In this document: piece by piece, positions 9,601 through 20,179 of the stretch | How positions within the stretch are numbered: position 1 is the stretch's first letter | Layout: each line of letters starts with the position of its first letter | Assembly (NCBI RefSeq): GCF_037325665.1 | Contig: NC_090258.1 | Coordinates: forward strand, 32,723,900-32,787,899 | Direction: 5' to 3' | Source: Littorina saxatilis | Lineage: Eukaryota; Mollusca; Gastropoda; Littorinimorpha; Littorinidae | Length of the DNA: 64,000 bases | Notes under the pieces: model-generated | What the model saw: only the letters and a program-made list of their open reading frames with translations | Told to the model about the DNA's origin: nothing | The model's database searches: none | Position numbers and translations under genes: made by a program

Positions 9601-11329
9601 TGTCACGTGGGAAAGTTTGACTCAAGAACAGCGAGAGTATTCAGTCTTTCATGACTTATTTACACCCGACAGAGTTTCCGAACATCGTCTACATCCAGAC
9701 ACAACCCTCGCTAATGACTGGCCTTTAATGTCACGTGGGAAAGTTTGACTCAATAAAAGCTAGAGTATTTACTCTTTCACAAATCATACACACCCGAGTT
9801 ATGTCCGAAAATAATCTACATACGTGAGAGAGACCACTCATGAGATAACAATATCGTTCAAACCACACATGTGTACATTATGTAAATGAGGTCGTGTCAA
9901 ACTATTCTGGCAGGGACCTGCTTTTCCACTGCTTATGATGCTAGAGTCACTGAGACACACGTCGTTATGGCAACACTTTTAAGCCTGTTGTTTTTCATGG
10001 AAGAATTTTTACAACTAACACGTCACGCTATACTTCCTAGAGTGACGTTTCTTTGCTTCGACGTCAAAGATCGCACGACGCTTTGGAAGAGATCGGGGTA
10101 AAAAAGAAGTGTCTTCAATTTGGACGCTTCGACTGCGGGACGTTTTGAGTAAAATATGCATAAGAACAGTATGTAGGATAAACAGAATACTGCATGGCTT
10201 GCTGTGTCATTATCACACCAGATTTACACTCGTTGCTTTTTCAAATATTGAAAGGCTCGCTTTCGCTCGAAGTTCAATATAAAAAAAAAGCAACACGTGT
10301 AAATCTGGTACGACACCGCAATTAAAGCCATGTAGTATTATCTAATTATTAGACTAATATTCTACTCCTTACCGTCAGCATCAGCCACACAGTTGTAGTC
10401 CAGAATGGCGGTGAAGGAGGCATCACAGTTACATGCCGTGCCCATAGCCGTGTCACAGGTACCGTCGAAACAGGTGATACCTTTGCGGCGACAGTTGAAA
10501 AAATTTCCGGTCGGAGCGGTCTGGGACAAAGCTCCTGTTGAACGATTAACGGGGTAGGTTAAGGTGGACGTATTCTCAAAAAAACAAGACAAGACAAGAC
10601 AATTAAGACAAGACAATTGACAAGACAATTGACAAGACAAGACAAGACAAGACAAGGACGAGACAAGACAAGAGAAGACAATTGACAAGACAAGGACAAG
10701 ACAAGACAAGACAAGACAAGACAAGACAAGGACAAGACAAGACAAGACAAGACAAGACAATTGACAAGACAAGGACAAGACAAGACAAGACAAGACAAGA
10801 CAAGACAAGACAAGACAAGACAATTGACAAGACAAGACAAGGACAAGACAAGACAAGACAAGACAAGACAATTGACAAGACAAGACAAGGACAAGACAAG
10901 ACAAGACAATTAAGACAAGACAATTGACAAGACAATTGACAAGACAAGACAAGACAAGACAAGACAAGGACGAGACAAGACAAGAGAAGACAATTGACAA
11001 GACAAGGCAAGACAGGATAAAACAAGATGAGATACGATTAAACAAAATAAGATTAGATAGGAAAAAAATAATGCCAACAAATCATAATACATAAATATTG
11101 ATTTTTTTTCGGCACAACATCGCATTGCTTTCATCACAGAGACATAAAGACAACGATCGAAAAAAGAGCAAAACCATACATCAATCAAATCAAACATAAT
11201 AATTAAACTTGTACACATTTATCAAAAGATTTTCAGAGAACTACTGAACGCCTTCTTTCTTCATAAGTCAGTGCTAATTTTACCTGACAGTGCCACTAGC
11301 AGCACAAACAGCGAAGTGTATTGCGTCAT
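3963..11329 (-). CDS. ZP-domain gene A: 5' part, exons 1-5 (signal peptide, 2 EGF-like, ZP-N)
   Basis: Coding exons on the minus strand are 11329-11284, 10534-10373, 7067-6942, 6018-5825 and 4132-3963. Phases 1,1,1,0,2 join without error, all with AG/GT sites. The 232 encoded residues are a signal peptide ([15 protein letters not shown]), a six-cysteine EGF-like module, a canonical EGF module (CLNGGEC..CFCPQIYTGTTC), then ZP-N with its four cysteines (LTCD, TDC, NCGV, ATCS). The ZP-C, furin site and membrane exons of gene B have no counterpart between 3962 and 1, so they lie beyond the left edge or gene A is a truncated duplicate. The visible part shows no stop or frameshift. It probably encodes a secreted or membrane-tethered polymerising extracellular protein. 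Expression and partner are unknown. Confidence 0.85.
4261..4457. repeat. (GT)n microsatellite, imperfect
   Basis: Alternating TG/GTGC/TATG repeats. On the gene A sense strand this is (CA)n lying upstream of exon 5. The shorter counterpart in copy B is at 50637-50781. Confidence 0.95.
4458..4560. repeat. (ATC)n / (GTC)n trinucleotide block
   Basis: ATCATCATC with GTCGTAGTC interruptions, about 4458-4533, then CACCACCAC. The counterpart is at 50782-50910. Confidence 0.9.
4594..5765. mobile_element. ~1.17-kb TIR element with subterminal repeats, private to copy A
   Basis: The ends are TATGGTGCGCCAAATTGATA and its inverse complement at 5746-5765. The inverted ends continue inward as tandem units of the type ACTATCGTTAACTGTTATA, four on the left and several on the right (about 5500-5740). 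Copy B lacks the element: CACTACC..AAAACAACACAGC runs straight through near 50922-50942. ACAACA borders both ends and may include the TSD. There is no transposase ORF, so it is non-autonomous; the superfamily is not identified. Confidence 0.8.
5825..6018 (-). CDS. ZP gene A exon 4 (start of ZP-N)
   Basis: The acceptor is CACGTGCAG|TTGAG and the donor ATCTT|GTAAGT; phase 1 in, 0 out. It opens ZP-N with ELTCDPLAMTVTV, GAMYAK, CRLALTG and TNCGV. Against gene B exon 4, 18 of 64 whole codons change the residue and two change silently. Confidence 0.88.
6615..6661. repeat. (CA)n microsatellite
   Basis: Pure CA run downstream of gene A exon 3; the counterpart at 52693-52891 is longer and interrupted. 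Confidence 0.95.
6662..6930. other. Copy-A-specific intron segment with a dispersed repeat
   Basis: Absent from copy B. It includes TTTTAGTGAGGCAAGCTTTC..CTCTCGCTAGTGA (about 6722-6803), found again at 9067-9148, then (CA)n and a (TA)n run at about 6890-6905. Confidence 0.5.
6942..7067 (-). CDS. ZP gene A exon 3 (EGF-like module 2)
   Basis: The acceptor is GTACTTTTAG|AGGGC and the donor GAGAA|GTAAGT; phase 1-1, 126 bp. Six cysteines in the EGF spacing: CTDPSIC, LNGGEC, then CFC and GTTC. It is one codon longer than gene B exon 3. Confidence 0.88.
7290..8889 (+). mobile_element. ATTTAGTCAA-ended repeat copy, split by another repeat
   Basis: It starts CAAGTCGCGTAAGGCGAAAA and follows the family to about 7963. 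The family's 3' section resumes at about 8787 (CATACCCAGGAATTC, GATCGGTGCAGTAG, CA repeat) and ends in a decayed TTGACTTAATGT. The interruption is the GACCTTGACC-rich repeat listed next. Confidence 0.7.
7964..8786 (+). repeat. GACCTTGACC-rich dispersed repeat nested in an older repeat
   Basis: It runs from AAGAAGGGCAAAGCCCATAC to CATGTGAGTCAAAAAA. Nine exact copies of TGACCTTGA or its complement TCAAGGTCA lie between 7998 and 8591. GGACGGACGTCCGGACGGAC is near 8710. It lacks coding capacity and its family is not identified. Confidence 0.65.
9155..9600 (-). mobile_element. tRNA-derived SINE (Leu/Ser-like head), copy 1
   Basis: Read on the minus strand it begins TGTCTGGGTGGCCGAGTGGT (A-box) with a B-box near GTTCGACCCTGG, followed by the family body CTAACCTAGGTGGTGGGTTC, GATGAGACGAAAAACCGAGG and TTTGCCTGGCAAAATTG-type sequence. 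Other copies are at 44721-45557 and 62361-62860. Confidence 0.8.
9601..9815. repeat. Two tandem copies of a TCACGTGGGAAAGTTTGACTCAA unit
   Basis: TGTCACGTGGGAAAGTTTGA occurs at about 9601 and 9728, each followed by similar ~125 bp sequence (ACACCCGA, TCCGAA..TCTACAT, CTCGCTA). Confidence 0.6.
9815..10350. repeat. ~530-bp dispersed repeat with a foldback end, copy 1
   Basis: It matches 29845-30330 (ACGTGAGAGAGACCA, AATGAGGTCGTGTCAAACTA, GTGACGTTTCTTTGCTT, ACATGGCTTGCTGTGTC). The last ~150 bp is an inverted repeat: CCAGATTTACACTCGTTGCTTTTT against AAAAAGCAACACGTGTAAATCTGG. Confidence 0.7.
10373..10534 (-). CDS. ZP gene A exon 2 (EGF-like module 1)
   Basis: The acceptor is TTCAACAG|GAGC and the donor GACG|GTAAGG; phase 1-1, 162 bp. 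Six cysteines with a C-x-C pair (ACNCDASF) fit an atypical EGF module. Three codons shorter than gene B exon 2. Confidence 0.85.
10578..11030. repeat. (GACAA)n-derived minisatellite, ~450 bp, in intron 1 of gene A
   Basis: The pentamer GACAA is organised into higher-order units with GACAATTGACAAGACAAGGACAA variants. A shorter related block (~140 bp) is at 55430-55568 in gene B intron 1. Confidence 0.95.
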
Positions 11330-11332
11330 CGT
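11284..11332 (-). CDS. ZP gene A exon 1 (start codon and signal peptide)
   Basis: ATG is at 11329-11327. The exon encodes [15 protein letters not shown] and ends in phase 1 at TCAG|GTAAAA. A strong acceptor (CTTCATTTCAG|ACGATG) sits three bases before the ATG, so an upstream 5' UTR exon is expected further right. The coding bases are identical to gene B exon 1. Confidence 0.8.
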
Positions 11333-11440
11333 CTGAAATGAAGAAAGAAGAAGATAAAAAAACAAAAACGAATCCCGATACATAAATATAGGTTTACAGG
11401 TTTACTTTCAGTTACCCCCTTCCTCCTCCTGCTCTTTCTT

Positions 11441-11442
<2 letters not shown>

Positions 11443-11520
<78 letters not shown>

Positions 11521-11585
11521 ACGACCCTCGTCTCGATTCCCCCTCTATGTTACAACATTTAGTCAAAACTTGACTAAATGTAAAA
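11443..11585 (+). repeat. (CA)n microsatellite joined to a 3' end of the ATTTAGTCAA-ended repeat
   Basis: A CA run to 11519, then CACGACCCTCGTCTCGATTC and the palindromic end ACATTTAGTCAAAACTTGAC..; only the last ~140 bp of the family is present. Confidence 0.85.
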
Positions 11586-12474
11586 ACCAATGTCTGAATC
11601 TCGCATTTTTCATGATCCGCTAACTTCGATCATTATCTTTAGTTCACTGAGACTCGGCATGTAACCTCTACGTATCCTACTCATGTGTGGGTATCATACC
11701 ACACAACGTCATAAAGCCTGAATGGTTTAAGATACAAGAAAACGGCCAAACTACTTTATCCCAAAAACATTGTAGCTAACTCATGACATTACAGCATGTG
11801 CAAACTGCATACGTGGGAAGCGTGCAAAGGTCAAACGTACCAATATTCCACAAAAAGTAAGAATCTGGAAGAGTTAATGATGCTGAAGCAACTGTTAAAA
11901 TCGCATTTAAGCAAATATAGTATCGTGGGTACAAAGGAAAATATACACTAAACATTCTTCATCTACCAAATGTTAAGAGCATGATGTTTGGCGCCTCTCT
12001 GAGCAACAAATAATTATACAGCCACCCACCTCACGTTTTTCTCACGAGCTAATGCGAGCTGTCTCTTTTGTGTTACGCCAACAAAACACGATGTATCTTT
12101 TTCCGGCGTGAAGATCATCACGGCCACGCGACAAGTGTACCCGGATCCTCGAGACGTCTCACTCTACTGCACATACGGGTCGCGAAGAACTACTTGTGGT
12201 GGGGGGGTGGTTGAACAAACTTGGATTGGATTAGCACAAATTCAGATAACAAAAAAATGTATTTGTGTGTAAGTTGATACGTTTACGTCGGACAAACGCT
12301 GCTGTCTTTCATATTTCTGCAACCCCGTTAATTGACTCATGACTTGCTATAATTACGAGTACGCTGACGTTCAAAGCAAACACAGGGCGTAAAAACAGAC
12401 TGGCCTTTTTGAAAGTAGTAAGCTTACCCGGACTCTTATATAACTGTTTTTACCTTATATAAGTTCGTCTTATA
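11586..12474. other. Intergenic DNA between gene A and the Tc1 element
   Basis: No long ORF, splice-bounded exon or recognisable repeat was found. The 5' UTR exon and promoter of gene A could lie here but cannot be pinned down. Confidence 0.4.
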
Positions 12475-14000
12475 TACTGTTCAAAAAAAGAAACGCATAG
12501 CTTGTAATATTTGGTTAATTTAGTTATATGGCTACAAGGATATCCACCAAACTGCAGAAAATGTTTATCTGGTCGTCGACCTTTCGTCCATTGCCACAAG
12601 TGAGCTCTGCACGTGACGCATGCGTCATCAGTGGCTACAATGTCAAAATTGCTCATTTGGCATGACCACTCGTCATGCTTCAGTGTAATCTCGTGAAACT
12701 CGGGGAATATTGAGCTCTCACCATGTCTTCCAAAACCCATAAAAGCGGATTGTTCCCCACAAAGAAATCAGACGACAATTCAGCGACGAAAGATGGCCCG
12801 ATTGAGCAGAGAAGACCGCCAAATTGCATTGGGTCGTTTACAAGCAGGCCAAAGTCAAAGTGCAATCGCCAGGCACTTCCACGTGTCCCAGAGCACCATC
12901 AGTAGACTGTGGGTCAGGTTTCAAGCCACTGGCTCCGTTGCTGACTTGCCACGAGCGGGAAGACCAAGGGCGACAACTGCTGCTCACGACCGCTTCATAC
13001 GGCTCCGCCACCTCCGGAATCGTTTCCTGTCGGCCTCATCTTCTGTCCAGGCTCTCCCCGGGCCACACCGATTATCGGACCAGACCGTGCGGAACCGCCT
13101 GCATGAAGCTGGTTTGAGAGCTCGCAGACCTCACAGAGGAGCTGTCCTCACCCGCCGCCATCGCCAGAACCGAGTGCAGTGGGGCGCGCAACCAGCACCT
13201 TCGCTGGACCGTCCGGAATCACTGGAGACACGTGTGGTTCAGCGACGAGTCCTACTTCCTGCTCCAGCGACATGATGGTCGGAGGAGGGTCTACCGGAGA
13301 GTAAACGAACGTTACGCGCCCAACTGTGTGGATGAGGCACCCGTTCATGGTGGTGGAGGCGTCATGGTGTGGGGGACGATCAATACCGCTGGAAGGAGCA
13401 CCCTGGTGCACGTCCAAGGGCGCATAACTGCCCAGCGATACGTGGAGGAAATTCTGCGCCCACACGCCCTTCCTCTTCTGGCTGACCAGGATGCCATATT
13501 CCAGCAGGACAACGCTCGCCCGCACACAGCACGACTCACCACCCAGTTCCTCACCGACCACCATGTCCAGGTGCTTCCCTGGCCATCCATGTCGCCAGAC
13601 ATGAACCCGATAGAACACCTCTGGGATGAATTGGACAGACGTGTGCGCAGGCGAGAAGAAGCGCCGGCAAATCACCGCGATCTATTGCAGGCACTTCAGG
13701 AGGAGTGGGACACCATCCCACAGCAAGATATCCGGCATCTGATCCAGTCCATGCCCAGAAGGTGCCGGGCAGTTGTTGCTGCTCAAGGCAGTCACACCCC
13801 CTACTGACTTGACAGCCTCGGCACCCAATCGTATTGATTGACTGATTGATTTGAAGATGCAAATGAACTGTGTGTGCATTCAACTGTGTCCATACCAAAT
13901 TTCAAACAAATAATCTAAATATTGGATTTTCTGTTAATTTTTTCCAAAAATAAAACAAATTTGGCAAGTAGCAACTATGCGTTTCTTTTTTTGAACAGTA
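12475..14000 (+). mobile_element. Tc1-like DNA transposon, 1526 bp, TA target duplication
   Basis: The terminal inverted repeats are 26 bp and identical, beginning TACTGTTCAAAAAAAGAAAC. TA lies outside each (12473-12474 and 14001-14002). The length and single transposase fit the Tc1 family of Tc1/mariner. Perfect ends suggest a recent insertion. Confidence 0.93.
12793..13806 (+). pseudogene. Tc1 transposase (DD34E), one frameshift
   Basis: The start ATG is at 12793. The first section encodes the N-terminal helix-turn-helix (LSREDRQIALGRLQAGQSQS, HFHVSQSTISRLW) and the second, AT-hook-like linked helix-turn-helix region (GRPRATT). The catalytic section, from about 13190 in another frame, has WFSDES (first Asp), FQQDNARPH (second Asp) and MNPIEHLWDEL (Glu) with 34 residues between the last two. 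The frame changes within about 13180-13200, where the reading passes from RVQWG to RNQHLRW; one extra base there accounts for it. It ends at TGA near 13804-13806. Apart from the shift no damage is evident. Confidence 0.92.
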
Positions 14001-14156
14001 TATAACTGCACATTCAACTCGCGATGAACTCAGCCGAGGACATTACTCGGCAGAAATGCAATTGTATGCGTTTTGAAAACTGAAACATTTACGCAGGAAA
14101 GAAACTGGGTCTCTCTCTCTTTATGTTTCTATTTGTTTACCTCTATCTGTCTATCT

Positions 14157-14461
14157 ACCGGCACGGTGGCCTAGTGGTAAGGCGTCCGCCCCGTGATCGG
14201 GAGGTCGTGGGTTCGAACCCCGGCCGGGTCATACCTAAGACTTTAAAATTGGCAATTTAGTGGCTGCTCCGCCTGGCGTCTGGCATTATGGGGTTAGTGC
14301 TAGGACTGGTTGGTCCGGTGTCAGAATAATGTGACTGGGTGAGACACGAAGCCTGTGCTGCGACTTCTGTCTTGTGTGTGGCGCACGTTATAAGTCAAAG
14401 CAGCACCGCCCTGATATGGCCCTTCGTGGTCGGCTGGGCGTTAAGCAAACAAACAAACAAA
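14157..14461 (+). mobile_element. tRNA-derived SINE family 1, copy 1, full length
   Basis: The head has an A-box (TGGCCTAGTGG) and B-box (GGTTCGAACCC). The body contains TGGCAATTTAGTGGCTGCTC and GACTGGTTGGTCCGG. The tail is (CAAA)n. Target-site duplications ATCTGTCTATCT (14145-14156) and ATCTGTCTGTCT (14462-14473) differ at one base. Pol III transcribed and LINE-mobilised by family knowledge. Confidence 0.92.
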
Positions 14462-14473
14462 ATCTGTCTGTCT

Positions 14474-15233
14474 TGCCTCTGTCCCAGTCCGGTATCGCCA
14501 TAAAGGCTAAAGGGGCGTTTAACAACAATAACTACCCAACCGTCTTAGTCTTTGTCTCTCTCGATCTCTCCCCTCCCCTCCCTCATCCCCTCTTTCCTTC
14601 CCCTTTCTGTTTCTTTGTCTCAATGTCTCGCTGACTGACTCTCCTTGTCTGTCTGTCTATATCTGTCTCTCTGTTTATAAAAGAGATAATCCAAGGTGTG
14701 TATGTATGTTTGTGTGGGGGTGGGGGGGTGGGGGGGGGTGAATTACAACAGGGGTAGGACAGGTAGGCTGACGCTCAGAGTAAACAAGTCTGCATAACAC
14801 TGGTGGGCGAAAAGGTAATCCATGATGACAAGTACGCTGAGGCTCAGAGAAAAGAATTCTACTTTTTTTTTTAGAGAGAGAATTAATGTCCTACAGGCAT
14901 GGTGACAGGACTGGGTTGATATGATAAAAAAAATCGGAGGAAAGGAAAAGGGTAAGGCCGAGCAAGCCAGCCCCCGACGACTGGGACCCATTCACCATAA
15001 GGATGGGGGTGGGGGTATAATAAGACGGATATGTTAAGAATTCTACACAACACTTGCTGTCATGAAAGGCAGGCCATGATACAACCCTACCCGGACCCTT
15101 GTGTCGTCCCGCTCTGCTACAACAGGAGCAGAATTATGCGTGTTTTTCCACGCTGCAAGCTTTACGAAAAGTTGTCACTGCATAATTATATTACCTCTTT
15201 CCAGGGGTCAATGGCCTGAAAAGAAATAATCCA

Positions 15234-15236
<3 letters not shown>
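14474..15236. other. Non-coding, low-complexity rich DNA
   Basis: Pyrimidine-rich 14540-14660, a G-run at about 14714-14740, and no supported gene. Confidence 0.4.
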
Positions 15237-15316
<80 letters not shown>

Positions 15317-15435
15317 TCTCTCTCCTCTCTCTCTCTTCTCTCTCTCTCTCTCTCTCCTCTCTCTCTTCTCTCTCCTCTCTCTCTCTCTTCTCTCTCTTCT
15401 CTCTCCTCTCTCTCTCTATCCTCTCTCTCTCGTTC

Positions 15436-15479
<44 letters not shown>
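15237..15479. repeat. (CT)n tract, ~240 bp
   Basis: Nearly pure CT with TCC and TTC interruptions, polypurine on the minus strand. Confidence 0.97.
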
Positions 15480-15482
<3 letters not shown>

Positions 15483-15672
15483 TATGACGTCATCAAAGGT
15501 ATTTATCGAAAAAAAGAAAAAAACGTCCGGGGATATCATTCCCAGGAACTCTCATGTAAAATTTCTTAAAGATCGGTCCAGTAGTTTGGTCTGAATTGCT
15601 CTCCACACACACACGCACACACACACACACACACACACTTTAAAACATTTAGTCAAAACTTGACTAAATGTA
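15480..15672 (+). repeat. 3' fragment of the ATTTAGTCAA-ended repeat
   Basis: It begins within the family at GGATATGACGTCATCAAAG and continues through GATCGGTCCAGTAGTTTGG and a CA run to the palindromic end at 15672. Confidence 0.85.
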
Positions 15673-15855
15673 ATCACTGAAGTTAAGAGTCAAGGAGAGC
15701 AACTTTCAGGTTTCATCGCTTACACAAAATGATGTTGACATCGGTTTGACCCAATATCTTCTGACTCGACGAGGTACGTAGGCCTAACTTCTTACGAGTT
15801 GTTGGCTTCTTGTCATGCAGAAGTGCAAGTGTGATCTTAACATGCACTACCCAAT

Positions 15856-15994
15856 ATTGACGGACTGTGTGATGATATCTTCTGCTATGGTCTGTTGAGA
15901 CAGTGATATCAAAATCGAGACCGGAGGTCGAGATTTTGATATCACTGTCGAAACAGACCAATAGCAGAAGATATCATCACACAGTCAGTCAATG
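15856..15994. repeat. Foldback element, ~67-bp arms
   Basis: ATTGACGGACTGTGTGATGA.. at 15856 is mirrored by ..ACACAGTCAGTCAAT at 15994, meeting around GGAGG near 15922. It includes GATATCTTCTGCTAT and CAGTGATATCAAAATC arms. GATATC-rich inverted sequence recurs at about 16270-16310. Confidence 0.8.
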
Positions 15995-17497
15995 TTAGAT
16001 ATATTGCTAATTCTCTGGACATTTTGTATTTACTGTAAAGAAATTACAAAAGTATGTCTTAGTTTTGGCTGTTCCATATCCCTCCCTCTGATTATTATTT
16101 CTTTTTGTTCACTCTTTTCTTGTACTTTTCAGTATTTTAAAATGTCTTTCCTTTCAAAAAGTCTTTAGTCACTTGCTCAGCTAAATTCTGGGATAATTAC
16201 ATTTTCATATATATTTGTTTGTTTTTAAATTTAGGTGTTTTTGTTTTTGAAGTGGGGAAGCAATAAAGAGGTCGTCGATATCAAAACTGATATCGACGGA
16301 AATCTCGTCGATATCACTTTTGCACTGAGCTCAGTTTTGCCCAATTGACCAATGGAAATCCACGTAACATATGAAATAGCAATATATATTATTATGGCCG
16401 ACTGGCACAACATGCTATTATTTTTCTTGCAGCAGCTTTACTTTACGGACTCAGTCACGCGTTACCAAACTCAGGCCTGAAAGGGGCGAGTATTTTACTC
16501 GCCAAATGCAAGTAAAGTTGCTGAAACAAATTGTTGGTTTGGCTAATGAAGTTTGCTCTCTGGCTCGTAAATTTTTAGAATCACTAGCCAAAGGCGAGTT
16601 CACCATTTGTTGTTCTTTCGGGGCTGAACTGTACATTGAAATGTTCCACTTTTCAACACACTTTTTGGGCAACCAGTTGTGAACATTGTGGGACAAACTA
16701 TCGCACACACGGTAAACATGAAAAAGTTTACAATGTGTGCTACTTTTGCAAGTAGAATTTGATAGTATTTCAGAGTGTTCACAACAACATGGTTACAACA
16801 AAACGTGTTCAAACGTGGAACACTTCAGTTTAATGTGAACGTTTTTGCCTTGACAGAAGTTCATAAATTAAAAGTAATCAACCACTATTACCGCACTTTT
16901 AGTCGACGCAAGGTGATACAAGCGCCCTTTTGGCTTTTCATTTTCCGAAAATATGATGTTACTGAACAAAATAAAATAGTTATTCTGAATAATCGAAAAA
17001 TGGAAGTACTCGATAACTATGCAACCCTTTAACTAATTCCATCTTCAATAAACCACCCAAAACCTTTTGGAACGAAGGAAGCGGTATAAAATACACGAAG
17101 TAACAGTTTAGAAAAGATTTTATTTTTTTAAAGATTAGAAAAAAGATTTAAAATAGAGCTTAGCTTGCTGGGAGATTTGAACCCGATGTTGCCTGTTAAA
17201 GAACTCGATGTGATGCGGAATGTATTTCATGTTAGTTAGTTAGCTGTTGCTTTTCGGGTCCAGCGGACCATAATAGGCCAAATCATGTACGGTTAGTAAA
17301 ACAAATGTTGCAAATTGTATCGTCTGTCGATCAGTAACATAAGCAAACTTGGCCAGGTATGCGTGTACTTCACGCACGTCGATGAAACCGGAAGCATGCG
17401 TTGTTTGTTGTTGTAAATTGTATACAACGGACAACTTCCTGCGCTGCGATGATTGACATAGGGCTGTGTGAGACTATCCAATCGCAACTCCTTGAAA
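15995..17497. other. Non-coding interval
   Basis: No supported gene. A motif GACTCAGTCACGCGTTA at about 16448 recurs at about 18221, suggesting a dispersed repeat of unknown type. Confidence 0.35.
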
Positions 17498-17810
17498 TTT
17501 TTGTTTGTTTGTTTGTTTTCTTAACGCCCTGCCGACCACGAAGGGCCATATCAGGGTGGTGCTGCTTTGACATTTAACGTGCGCCACACACAAGACAGAA
17601 GTCGCAGCACAGGCTTCATGTCTCACCCAGTCACATTATTCTGACACCGGACCAACCAGTCCTAGCACTAACCCCATTATGCCAGACGCCAGGCGGAGCA
17701 GCCACTAGATTGCCAATTTTAAAGTCTTAGGTATGACCCGGTCGGGGTTCGAACCCACGACCTCCCGATCACGGGGCGGACGCCTTACCACTAGGCCAAT
17801 CGTGCCGGTA
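17498..17810 (-). mobile_element. tRNA-derived SINE family 1, copy 2
   Basis: Inverse orientation of copy 1, with tail (TTTG)n at the left and the tRNA-like head ending CGTGCCGGT at the right. CTTGAAATTT (17491-17500) and CTTGAATTT (17814-17822) are an imperfect target duplication. Confidence 0.9.
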
Positions 17811-17822
17811 CCCCTTGAATTT

Positions 17823-20179
17823 CCCATGGGTCTATCAGAATAGCAATATTGTTATCTCCAGTGTGGTCTCGCTCACGTATGTAGGATAACAACAAACCGC
17901 AATACCTTAACGTCTTCATGCTCTGCTAGCCTTCACCCTGTCAGGGGTGTCATGTCACCGAAACAGGCAGTGGCAACTCGCCTCATTGCGATGACATCAT
18001 GTTGAAGGTGCGACGTTTGACGTTTGTCATGCAGAACAAGTTTAACAAAATCACCCTTTGACCTCATTTTTGGAAGAAAAAATGTTTTATGCAACGGCTT
18101 CCAATAATGCACTTGCACAATTCACCCCCTCTTCAGCTCTTCAAGTCAGCGGCAGAGGCGGGATAGTTCGCTTCGCGCTGTGGGAATTGAACCTTTTATT
18201 GTGGCGGCTTTACTGATTTGGCTCAGTCACGCGTTAGCACGCTTTTGCCTTGAATGGCGTAAAAGTATGTGCACCTTTTTTATATCCTTGTTAAAAAGCG
18301 GACAAACACTCAAGTCCTTAATGGCAAAAAAACGTAGGACTTTTAATATCAATTTTACTACTACTTATATCCTTGTCTTCACGGAGACGAGCCTGACCCG
18401 TTTCGTACTTCGGGTATGTACTAGTTGAGACTATCTAAATGTAGTCTCGGCGATCACTGATTTTTGACGTTGATCTTTTAGTTTGATACCGATAGATTGA
18501 TTAAATGTTCTTATATCGCTATACGCGACTTGTTGCGATTCTGACATTAGTTAATTGTGCATATGGTTCTTTTTTAAGCAACAGTAAAATAAAACAAGTC
18601 GCGTGAAGCGATATCAAAACATTTAGTCAATCGGTCGGCCTGAAACTAAAACCTCAATACTAAACAAAAAACTTAAAAAAACGACAAAGCCAACACCGAG
18701 TCATGTACTAATGCTTTGTTAGCCTAAACCCGACGACTGAGACGGGTCCAGCTGGTTTTCGCGAAGTATGCGAACGTAGTGTCTCTCACTTGTACAAGAC
18801 TACACACTAAGTTAAAACTGTAAGCGATCCACCCTTTCTTTCCATACTGATGTTCGTTCCGAGTCACTGACTGAACACACGAAGTGTTAGGACATAGATA
18901 ATGGAAGCGAATTGTGTCCAAAGCAATGGCTCTAGAAAATACGAGGAGGGAGTCCTTCCCTGAATGGCCGGTTCCCCAGGGACGACACAGAGCGTTTTAA
19001 GGATGTTCAGATAGTGGAAATGAGACAGAAGAGGGATCCTCTCTGCCCCAAGACATACAAAGAGTATTGTCTTTGGTCTGGCGAGCCCTTTCCTGTTTGC
19101 GTCTGACAAGGACCACGAGTTAGGTTGGCAGTGAAAAATTCGTCGATTTTCCTAGAGATTGGGATCAGAAAACTAGAACGCGGCGGAATTATTCGGCATG
19201 CCTTGAAATACATGCTTAAAACTTTCGAGCGAAGGCTGAGTGTGGCAGAAAGCGTGTCACTCGCATTTCGCTTCGAATGACGAGCACAAAGCCATTGCCT
19301 TTCACCTCCATAAATCTCACAAGAAAAAAGGGTTGATCAGAGATCAACAGGGCCAAAACATGTTGTAGAACATGGGGGGGGGGGGGGGGGGAGGGGGGAT
19401 TAGTTGTGTGTGCGACTTTGAAAACGTAGAATGGAACTCCGCATAAAAGAACGTTCCAACGTAAAAATCAAACTAACTCCTTTATACCGCATTTTGCCAT
19501 GTTTAGGCACGGTCATGAAAGGGTGCAGCCATAGTCGTGTTTTTAGAGTATGCACAAACACACGCCTCATCCCCCAGATCATCATTGGTGACCTGAAGAA
19601 AGCAGTTAGAGCTGGGTTCAAGGCCATGCCTATTCAGGAAAGCTTCCGCGCCATTGACAATTTCGGAGGTGTAATTTGATAACACCTCAGTTTTGGAGAA
19701 AAGGTAAATGTCCGACCATTTTACCTATAGACTCGAAACTTTGTAGAATGGTCGTGGACGAACTAAAGTTCATGCACAACAGCTATCAAAATATTTGTTA
19801 AATTCAAATGACTGAAAAAATAACCCCTTCGTTGTAAAGTTTCACTTGCGCAATATGCGCAAATTTAATCAATGATATGAACGCATTCATCCATGGGAAA
19901 TGTCCTGATCCTGCCTGCAATTGCTGTATTGAAGGCATTGATTGTCTAATGTTGATTAATGTATACTATGTCATTTGAATTACCCCCAATCCACTCATAT
20001 ACAGAAAAATGAACGACTGAAACGGGAATCAAAGGTGGGAGCAGCAATACAACTTCAATCACGGTATCATCAGTGGAAGAAAAGTGACTAAAAAGGAGGA
20101 AGCACCAATCCACACATAATCACAGTAACATGTAACACAAGGTGACTCGGATGAAGCAGCCACCCAACTAATGTATTAT
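17823..20179. other. Non-coding interval with minor repeats
   Basis: At 18515-18537 and 18594-18640 two inverted fragments share ACAAGTCGCGTGAAGCGATATC and resemble the start of the ATTTAGTCAA family. A G-run is at 19374-19392. No supported gene. Confidence 0.4.

Larger units (their letters stand above)
1725..11450. repeat. Left copy of a ~9-kb segmental duplication (partner 49170-57760)
   Basis: From about 1725 the sequence matches 49170 onward in the same orientation, including exons 1-5 of the ZP gene, the (GT)n and (ATC)n blocks, the degenerate GGAATGTTTTATTT repeats and the (GACAA)n block. Similarity is lost near 11450/57760, inside CA microsatellites. Differences are mainly insertions private to one copy, plus the diverged exons 2-4. 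Confidence 0.85.

Noticed and set aside
10362-11045. Leu-Ser-Cys repeat ORFs
   Set aside because: Translation of the (GACAA)n array running into the real exon 2 of gene A; only 10373-10534 is coding.
14157-14230. tRNA gene
   Set aside because: The cloverleaf-like head is continuous with a SINE body and tail and recurs at 17740-17810. The tRNA-like heads at 2239, 38773, 38964, 44721 and 62800 are likewise parts of retroposons.
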